Part shown: in pieces, positions 56,561 through 64,000 of the stretch | Numbering within the stretch: position 1 is the first letter of the stretch | Layout of the letters: every line of letters begins with the position of its first letter | Assembly (NCBI GenBank): GCA_900312665.1 | Contig: ONZQ02000010.1 | Coordinates: 434,001-498,000, forward strand | Direction of reading: 5' to 3' | Length of the DNA: 64,000 nt | From: Cephalotrichum gorgonifer | Taxonomy: Eukaryota; Ascomycota; Sordariomycetes; Microascales; Microascaceae | Program-made: the position numbers and the translations under genes | Notes under the pieces: model-generated | The model's input: the letters and a program-made list of their open reading frames with translations, nothing else | Told to the model about the DNA's origin: nothing | Database searches by the model: none

Positions 56561-58620
56561 ATGGCGGTTGTCGCGCCAAACATGGCCGCGCTTGAGACGC
56601 AACTAGGGAGCCTGGGACTGGACTCTCCCTTGCCAGATATTCCCACTCTCGACGTCCTGACCAAGCCATTGGATATTTACCGCTCGCACCTTGCAGGCCT
56701 CCTTGCGGCGGCCGTAGGTTGCGATATCTCAGTCGCCTACGAAGCCATCACGTCAACAAGCGACATAGAGGTGGGAGACCTAGCGGTCATCCTGCCAAGG
56801 CTCAAGTTGAATGCAGCCGACTTAGGCAGCTTGGCCACTGACATTACCCAAAAGGTAGAATAACTATGCAATCCTCCTGCCACCCCCTGTCGTCGTCCTG
56901 GAGCTTCCCCCCTTATCCTGGATACCTGAAAGTTGCAAAAGCTAATTGGCGCCGGTCTGCGTGCTACCAGCTTCCCACCTCCCCACTGCTCTCAGTTCCT
57001 TACACGGACGGTGTACACCTTCGCATGTTCTTTTCCAAGAAGACTATCTCTCACCTCCTCCTGCCTTACATTCGCGAGAGAGGCTCTTCATACGGCGCAG
57101 AGACAGCTCACGGTCCGGCCGAAAATGTCGCCGAATCCGGCCGAAAGATCGTCATCGAATTCTCCTCCCCGAACCTCGCGTCTAGCTTCACACCCGACCA
57201 TCTCCGAAGCACCCTCATTGGCGAGTTCATCTCTCGAACTCACGAGTCCATGGGTTGGAACGTGACGAGGCTCAACTACATTGGCGACTGGGGCAAGCAT
57301 ATCGGCCTGCTAGCTGCCGGCTGGACCCGCTTCGGCTCGGACGATCAGCTGCAAGGTGACGACCCCCTCGGCCACATCCTTGACGTATACTCCCAGATAA
57401 TGGACCTCTTCAAGCCTGAGCAGGATCTCAGTAGACAGGCAAAGAACGACGAAGAGGCGAAGGCCGAAATTGAAAGCAGGGGCATCTTCGCTGAGCGCGA
57501 TGCTTTCTTCAGACGCATGGAAGATGGTGACGATGAGGCACTCGCGCTGTGGAACCGCTGGCGTGAGGTTAGTATCGCCCACTTTAAGGCCGCTTACGAC
57601 CGCCTCGGTATCCAATTCGACGAGTACTCTGGTGAATCAAAAGTGAAGCCCGAAACCATCGCCCAAGTTGAGACAACCTTGAGAGAAAAGGGGATATGTG
57701 AAGAGATCGACGGGTCCTTGATGATCAACTTCAGCAACCACGGCGAGAAGGGGAAAGGTCTAGGTACTCAGCCCATCCGCGGCCGCACCGGATCTACGAC
57801 GTATCTCCTTAGGGACATCGCTGCGGTACTAGATCGCGAGGCAGAGTACTCGTTCGACAAGATGATCTATGTCGTCTCGGCGCGGCAGACGCTGCACTTC
57901 CAGCAGGTTCTCCGTGCTCTAGAGCTCATGGGGCGCGAGGACCTCGCGGCGAAGATCAAGCACATTAGCTTTGGCGGGATTCAGAGCATGCCAGCCCATC
58001 TGAAGAACGCGCGCACGTTGACCACAATACTCGATGGAGCCAGGGAGTTGATTCTCGAGTCGCAGAGCGGTGGAGAGGAAAGTGGCAGCGGGCCCGCGGT
58101 GGTTGGAGACGACGAAGTCATCGCGGGGCTCCTGTCCCAAGACATGTCTAGCAGGCTCACCCAGGGCTACACGTTCGACCCCAAGAAACTGTCACTGGCC
58201 GACGGGGACTCCAGGCCCAACCTGCTCGGCTACCTCGCGAAGCTTTCTTCCACTGTAGCAAATCTACGAGCCAGCGGGGCTGGAGACGTGGATCCTGACT
58301 ACACGGTGCTAGAGGACGAGACCTACGTCGACATTCTCCGCGTCATGGCGCAGTACCCCGACGTCGTTGCCAGTACTTACAAGTCGCTGGAGCCGCATGG
58401 CGTGCTGGCGTACCTGAATCGCCTCGTCTACGCCCTCTCCGCCAGGCTTGATGAGGCTAAGCCTGACGCTGACCCCGACGAGGCCGGGCCGAGTACAGCC
58501 GGCGAGGGGGACGAAATCAGCCCCGAAGGCCGCCGAGCACAGCTTGAACTTTACGAATGTGCGAAGCAAGTTCTCGAGAACAGTTTGAATCTTCTCGGAT
58601 TCCCCATTGTTAACGCCTGA
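56561..58620 (+). CDS. Arginyl-tRNA-synthetase-like protein lacking HIGH and KMSK-type motifs
   Basis: Exons 56561-56854 and 56971-58620 total 1944 nt (647 residues), in frame. Overall architecture is that of a full eukaryotic ArgRS: an N-terminal additional domain; the catalytic Rossmann fold with EFSSPNLASSFTPDHLRST, WNVTRLNYIGDWGKHIGLLA and RGRTGSTTYLLRDIAAVLDR; then a DALR anticodon-binding domain ending LYECAKQVLENSLNLLG. The HIGH signature, usually HAGH in SSPNIAKxFHAGHLRST, is here TPDH (residues 172-175), losing the first His and the Gly. The region that normally holds the KMSK-equivalent (GMSTRKGTV) reads SMPAHLKNART. Both elements bind ATP and the aminoacyl-adenylate, so ordinary arginine charging seems unlikely. 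Yet the frame is open throughout, so it is not simply dead. It may be a neofunctionalised paralogue. The housekeeping ArgRS should be elsewhere in the genome. Confidence 0.85.
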
Positions 58621-59987
58621 TATTATAAGTGATTCTTGGACTAGTGCTTGTCTCGTTATTCAGAATTACTCACAAACGGTTACAGATATTCAATGCTGCG
58701 CTATAGTAGTTGGAGCGTCATGCTGTGTGCGTATGGGCGGGAAGAGGGCAGCAGGTGTGCCCAAGTGTCAAGAAATTTGTATCTGAGAACGCAATCCATG
58801 TTTATACACAATAACCGCATCTTTTTTCTTTTACTAAGGATGTGTCAGCCCCCCGGCATCGTCTTGAGGCGTATATCTTGCATTTATCCGGGATTCCTGC
58901 CCGGAATACCAGGACCCCCGGCCGATAGTGCAAGCTTTCCACTCACTCCATTCTTCAAGCCGAAGTTCCCGTCGGGAGAGTGGCCAAGGGCGCAAACGTT
59001 ACCTTCTTTCCAACCTGAGTGGCCCGGTACTGGGTTATTATGCCGATCCCTCCCGCAAAGTGATCTTTATGTAGTCTTTCCCCCGCGTCGATATGCAAGG
59101 GCATATTTTCCCGATCAGGTAGCCCCGCAAGTGGCGGAGACAATTTGTGCCTCCAATCGTCTTAATGAAAGCATGAAAACAGGCCCCTTGTCGCCTCTGT
59201 CACCATTCCATCCAAGACCAGGAAACCGCTTTAGTCAATGCCGCTCGCAATATACCGATAGTGTTTGTACCTCCACTCTTCCCGCCCGGCCTGCCCTTAA
59301 TCAACTAGCCCGGGTCTGGGCGACCGATCTCTAAGGGGGAATAATGTGAGTGGCAAGAATAATAATGCGATTGACACGTATTAAAAGCCACCCCAGTTGT
59401 TATGAGGACTTACTTTATCCCGTTCCTGCACTCCGCCCACTCGACTCCACGTGCTCTAACCCCTTTATTAATAATGTACGGTCGGTTCGGGACTGGCGCC
59501 CGATACGGCCGGGCTATGCACCCGGCAATTAAGCGATCGCGCCGGAGAAACCCACCCCGGCTTGGGACCCGCTATAGCTCAAACCACCACGTTAAGCTAA
59601 AGTGCTCAGGACAGATGCCAGGGGTATGGCGCGATGGCGGGTTGGTAGTATCGCGGTTACGGGGACGATATGAAAGGTCGTATATTTGATGCTAAGCAAT
59701 TCCCCGCCCGCGATGACTTCATCGGACGGCTTAAGGGCCGATATACCTCCGGATGGCCAAGTACCATCGTTGGGGATACGCTCATATGAAGCCCCAGTGA
59801 TGCTTAAGAACTTGGCGCTATTCCTCTGAGTATAAAGACGATCCTCCCCCCTTCCGGACCCATGGTAGGATCTGAGCAGGCAGAAGTCGAGACAATACAG
59901 CACAAGCACCCTCCTTCCCACTGTCACTCACTTGCTTCCCCATATCTCCTCTGATCTCTCGTCTATACCGATTGAACACACTTCACA
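58621..59987. other. Intergenic, no gene seen
   Basis: A 228-codon open frame (58648-59334) starts from GTG, is Pro-rich and shows no domain; I do not call it. The region holds the promoter of the GH6 gene near 59880-59987. Confidence 0.5.
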
Positions 59988-61622
59988 ATGCGTGTTTCCA
60001 CGATACTTGCGGCCCTTTCGGCTACCAGCCTCGTTGCGGCCCACCCCGGTCTTTCCCGCCGCCAGGATGAGGTCAGCGACACTCCCGCTGCCCCGGAACC
60101 CACCGAGCTCCCCGAAGTTCCCGAGACCCCAGAGGAGCCCGAGGTTACTGAGCCCGCCGAGCCCGAGCCCACTGAGCCCGCTGAACCCGCGGAGCCTGTT
60201 GGTCCCTCCCCCTTCGAGGGCAGGAAGCTCTATGCCAACCCCGACTGGTCCGATAAGCTCGAAGAGACCTACGCCGCATTCGAGGCTGCCGGCGACGAGA
60301 AGAACGCCGCCAGGGTCCGCACCATCCAGGACATCGGTACCTTTGTGTGGATCACCACCCGCGCTGGCCTCGCCGGCATCGACACCGCCATCGAGAGGGC
60401 CCGCGCCATCCAGGAGGAGACCGGCGAGGACCACATCGTTGGTCTCGTGCTTTACAACCTCCCTGACCGTGACTGCTCTGGTCTTGAGTCGGGTGGTGAG
60501 CTAAGCAGCGACGAGAACGGCCTTGAGATCTACAAGGAGGAGTTCATCAAGCCGTATGCCGAGAAGGTTGGCGCGGCGTCGGACCTCACCTTTGCCATTG
60601 TTCTAGAGCCTGATTCTCTGGGCAATGCGATCACCAACTCTGCTATCGAGTTTTGCGCTAACGCGACCCCCCTATACGAGGTTTGTTGCTTCCTATTCCC
60701 ATAATACGGCCCTATTTCATCTTATTAACCATATCTCTATACAGGAGGGTATTGCCTTTGCCATCTCGGAGCTCCAGTTCGACCACGTCCACCTGTATAT
60801 AGACGCCGCACATGGAGGCTGGTAAGTCTTTTTTCCTGTCCCCGTTTATTTGGCAGTTCATTCACTAACGTGTTGTCTCTCAGGTTGGGTTGGCAGGAGT
60901 GAGTCTCCTGATTCTCTTACTCCCCTTGCGATGAAAGCTGCTAACATGCGGTGTCTTAGCAACCTCGAGCCGACTGCCAAGGAATTCGCCAAGGTCCTCG
61001 CCCTCGCCGGAGAAGGCAAGCGCATCCGCGGCTTCGCCACCAACGTCTCCAACTACAACCCCTTCAACGCCACCGTCCGCGAGAACTACACCGAGTACTC
61101 TCCCTCGTGGGATGAGAACCACTATGCCCTGTCCCTAGCGCCCTTCCTCGAGGCCGAGGGTCTTGTAAGTTCCCGTCCCTAACCCAAGGCCGTCTACTCC
61201 TTACATGAGACAAGGTTGGAGATACTGACATCCTCCTCTAGCCGAGCCAGTTCATCATCGACCAGGGCCGCGTGGCGCTTCCGGGAGCAAGGGAGGAGTG
61301 GGGCGAGTGGTGCAACGTCGCGCCTGCCGGGTTCGGAGCCGCGCCGGGCAGCTCGACGGGCAACAACACCCATATCGACAGCTTGGTCTGGATCAAGCCT
61401 GGCGGTGAGAGTGATGGCGAGTGCGGCATGGAGGGTGCACCCCGTGCTGGTGCTTGGTTCGATGAGTACGTCCAGATGCTCGTCGAGAATGCTGAGCCAA
61501 GTCTGTTTGGAGAGGAGCCCGCGGAGCCCGCACCTGAGGAGCCTGCACCCGAGGAGCCTACACCCGAGGAACCTGCACCCGAGGAGCCTGCGCCCGAGGA
61601 GCCCGCACCCGAGGAGCCTTAA
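59988..61622 (+). CDS. GH6 cellobiohydrolase-like secreted enzyme
   Basis: Extracellular glycoside hydrolase family 6 enzyme (cellobiohydrolase II / endoglucanase) that cleaves cellulose from the non-reducing end. Exons 59988-60680, 60745-60821, 60884-60898, 60960-61164 and 61242-61622 total 1371 nt (456 residues). The third exon is a 15-nt micro-exon. Signal peptide MRVSTILAALSATSLVAA is followed by a Lys/Arg-type propeptide end (SRRQ) and a Glu/Pro/Thr linker (repeats of EPTEPAEP). The catalytic core shows FVWITTRAGL, VLYNLPDRDCSG and AIVLEPDSLGNAIT, which hold the two Asp equivalents of CBH II, followed by YIDAAHGGWLGWQD, GFATNVSNYNP and FIIDQGR. No CBM1 cysteine pattern is present at either end. 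Instead the C-terminus carries an EEPAPEEP-type repeat tail of about 35 residues. It is probably active on soluble or wall-bound glucan. Confidence 0.93.
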
Positions 61623-61835
61623 GACTTTGATTAGTCCGGATGCTAATGTCAGGAAAAGCTCAGGTGGATAAAGCAGGTAGTGGGAAATATTATAGGTAGT
61701 ATCCCAAGGGTACAAGGTGTTATTTGTGCAAATCATGTATATAGGTACAATAGGGATGGATTATGTATTCTGTTCAATTACAGTTTGCCAATTGGAGCTC
61801 TCGTAGTCAATGATGTGGTATTTACCAATGCACGG

Positions 61836-62462
61836 TTAGGCCTTCCTCGCGACCTGCCTATAAATCCTCCAAGGGTTCTCTCCGGCGCGCTCCAGCTCGC
61901 TCATGCGGATCAGCCCAAGATCAAAGAGGCCCTATAACCATTAGCATTCCCATTCAACATAAAGTGGCAGGTAGTTGGAGAACCATACCTCTATGCGGAT
62001 CCTCTCACCATCCTCGACGACCTCCCCATCAGCCATCACGATAGCCCCACACGTCAAGGGCCGCTGACTCTCCGGTCCTGGCTGCTGCAGATTCACAAAG
62101 ATGCCCCTACGAATGTCAGCATCCCCACCCAACCATCCGTCCTCGGCGCAAGATAGATGGTCTGGACTCACGATGTGGCCCTCTGGGAGTCATGGCTTCC
62201 GGACATCATCCGCTGGAGGCGGTCGACCCACTCCTCTCGCATAAAGATCTCGGGTGCGCCTCCAAGAAAGTCGCTGAAGTCAACATGGACCTCGCGGGCG
62301 AATACCTCGTTATCGTGGTGGCGGACCTTTCATATTCGATTAGCATGTATGTAATGAGGCAAATGCGGCCCGGGTGGTTTGTGACGGTCTTACGAAGCGG
62401 GCGACGGTGTCCTTAATAAAGGTCTTGTCTTGCTGAAAGACGGTGGGATCGTAGGAAGCCAT
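61836..62462 (-). CDS. SnoaL/NTF2-like protein
   Basis: Small cone-shaped alpha+beta protein of the NTF2/SnoaL superfamily. Exons 62462-62394, 62326-62172, 62106-61989 and 61931-61836 total 438 nt (145 residues), all with GT-AG borders and CTAAT/CTGAC branch points. Segments: MASYDPTVFQQDKTFIKDTV, VHVDFSDFLGGAPEIFMREE with WVDRLQRMMSG, RPLTCGAIVMADGEVV, and the closing GLFDLGLIRMSELERAGENPWRI. The pattern HVDFSDxxGG followed by a W-V-x-R helix is common in fungal SnoaL-like proteins. Members include polyketide cyclases, dehydratases and non-catalytic proteins, so no reaction can be named. It is convergent with the GH6 gene (213-bp spacer). Confidence 0.78.
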
Positions 62463-63766
62463 GTTGGAGTTTATAGGTGGATAATATCGGGGGTATTTTG
62501 AGTTAATGGATGAGTATATATGGTGCCCTGAGAGAGAATATCGGCCGAATTTCTTCTTATTATATACTTAGGACTTGTTAGCTGATGTTTCGAGATACTG
62601 GGGCGCCTATGCCCAAGCCTATCCAGGAAACGCTGTCGGCCCGGCCCGCTAGGGTAGACATCCAGTCGGAGTGGACCGCCATCGGGTCAGGTTGGCCCAA
62701 TTACCGGTCACCACATCAATCCCACTAACTATGCATGGCGGATTCATGCCCAAGGTACGCCTGTTAAAAAACTACTGGATGCAGAAGGGGACCGGATATC
62801 CCCTTAGGCGCGAGACGTGGCGGGCTTGCGTGAATGATTGGCTGGTCACACGCAGCTGTGGTGAGGCGGACGAGGAGGAGCTGACCACTGGTTCGTTAGA
62901 ATTGATGTATCAACGGCGACCAGCCACGAAGTTGTCCATTCTGTCTACTGATACTTGGGTTTACGTGTTGTCAGCCCCACAGGTAGTGCCCAAGCGAGCC
63001 GTGAACCCCGGTACGGTCTAGAGTTTTGTTACCGCGGCGAGCCAATGCTAGCCATTTAGGAGCTTCCCAGTGCGCCGACGGGACCCTGGAGAGAAATCGG
63101 GGCACACCTTGCCACGGATCAACGCCCTCACAAGCTGGTAAGATGGGGATCATAAAACGTAGGGGACTCTCCTGCGTGGCATAGATATCCGAGATCGGGG
63201 CGTGCTCCTGAGGAGATACCGAGAGGGTCGGGTAATCACGCCCACCCAGATAGGAAGAACGACGTAAGCGGTTTGGGCTTTCCTATCTAAATCTTTCGCA
63301 ATGTAGCACGCAAATGAGCGGGATAAAAATGTGTAAAATTTTTGAAATTGAAATATGAGCTGGTCTTTATTCTTCGAATCATGGATACCCATCCAAAATT
63401 CTAGAACAGAAAGGAAGTGCACTTAAGGGATAGCTTAGCGCGTAAAGGGCCAGAGCACCAACGAAACAGACCGCGGCCCAGTCATGCCATTCATTAGCCG
63501 CTCAGTCAATGTTCCCTTAGCCAGCGAATGGTTGATTTCGGCTTCTTGAGCTTATTCGGTGCCGCCAAATAAGCTAGGGAGAGTCTGCGCAGATGTCATG
63601 AAGACGGGAGGCCAATATAAAAAAGGTAGGGAATGGCCGCCCTGTGACGTAATATTCTCCATCAGCTATGATATTCGCGCCACATAGACTTCCCATTATT
63701 CATCTTTTACCTGCCTAGTGCCTGGGTGTCTACGTAGATGCGCCTTCTGTTACCCAAGCTCACGAA
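62463..63766. other. Intergenic, no gene seen
   Basis: Divergent interval between the SnoaL-like gene and the gene at the right edge. No recognisable feature. Confidence 0.55.
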
Positions 63767-64000
63767 ATGCCATCCAACAAAGACCGTCTCTACGTCGCCC
63801 TCTATGTCCGTAGCGGCGAAGCCACAATGCCAGGAGGTGAAGACAAGTTAGACAATCTCTTGCCCTGCCCTAGTAATCGTAGCTAACAGAAGCAAGATAT
63901 CACTGGGCTCTCTTCGTCGGGCCCAAGGAAGAGACCCATTTGTCGAAAGGCAAACGCTACCATGCCAAACAAAGAGTAGATAATAGGTCCGGGCAATCGG
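63767..64000 (+). CDS. Conserved fungal hypothetical protein (5' part, runs off right edge)
   Basis: Exon 1 63767-63846 encodes MPSNKDRLYVALYVRSGEAT followed by MPGGEDK. After a 50-bp intron (63847-63896, branch point GCTAACAG) exon 2 from 63897 continues YHWALFVGPKEETHLSKGKR to the edge. The pattern xxRLYVALYxRxGxxxMPGGxDxYHWAxxVGPK opens a family of short hypothetical proteins common in Pezizomycotina. Function is unknown to me. Exons are too short to show up as long open frames. At least 60 residues are visible; a full protein is likely to need several hundred more bases. Confidence 0.75.

Noticed and set aside
58648..59334. 228-codon open frame
   Set aside because: No ATG start, Pro/Ser-rich random composition, no domain, no splice context.

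Overview
The window is nuclear DNA from a filamentous ascomycete (Pezizomycotina, probably Sordariomycetes-like). Almost every gene is cut by short introns of about 47-100 bp with GT...AG borders and CTAAC/CTGAC-type branch points. The gene content is typical of moulds: FAD aromatic hydroxylases, MFS carriers, secreted GH6 and GH16 proteins, a T1-type ribonuclease, PARP, sterol desaturase, DUF899, DUF3632 and CorA-like proteins. Exon coordinates were worked out by hand by matching donor, branch point, acceptor and reading phase. All complete gene models below close in frame. No transcript evidence was available. Two runs of N (13583-13837 and 33117-33709) are assembly gaps.

Region 1 (1-12.8 kb) looks like a catabolic or biosynthetic cluster for an aromatic compound. 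It has a phenol 2-monooxygenase-like gene running off the left edge, a salicylate-hydroxylase-like FAD monooxygenase, a divergently transcribed fusion of a FAD monooxygenase with an acetoacetate-decarboxylase-like domain, and two MFS carriers of the allantoate/nicotinate (Dal5/Tna1) type. Region 2 (13.3-14.4 kb) is a secreted repeat protein whose 33-residue units each end in a Lys-Arg site. This is the layout of a Kex2-processed precursor of repeated peptides or a RiPP. About 8 kb without a recognisable gene follows.

Region 3 (22.4-31.1 kb) holds a secreted FAD-linked (BBE-type) oxidoreductase, PARP with BRCT-WGR-regulatory-catalytic order, a DUF899 thioredoxin-like protein and a GH16-like secreted protein. 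Region 4 (31-43 kb) is a gene graveyard. It contains a broken Baeyer-Villiger monooxygenase, degenerate WD40 repeats, a CHAT-domain relic with stop codons, a half-tRNA copy and a frameshifted retropepsin-derived repeat gene. Among these sit two intact items: a seven-repeat PLL/tectonin-like beta-propeller lectin gene and tRNA-Thr(AGU).

Region 5 (44.9-64 kb) returns to ordinary gene density: RNase T1-like, DUF3632, ERG3, a siderophore-esterase-like hydrolase, a small Cys-rich protein, a CorA-like membrane protein, an arginyl-tRNA-synthetase-like protein that has lost its HIGH and KMSK-type motifs, GH6 cellobiohydrolase-like, a SnoaL/NTF2-like protein, and the start of a conserved fungal gene at the right edge.

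The best candidates for something undescribed are the Kex2 repeat precursor, the motif-less ArgRS paralogue, the monooxygenase-decarboxylase fusion, and the protease-dead retropepsin-derived repeat protein.
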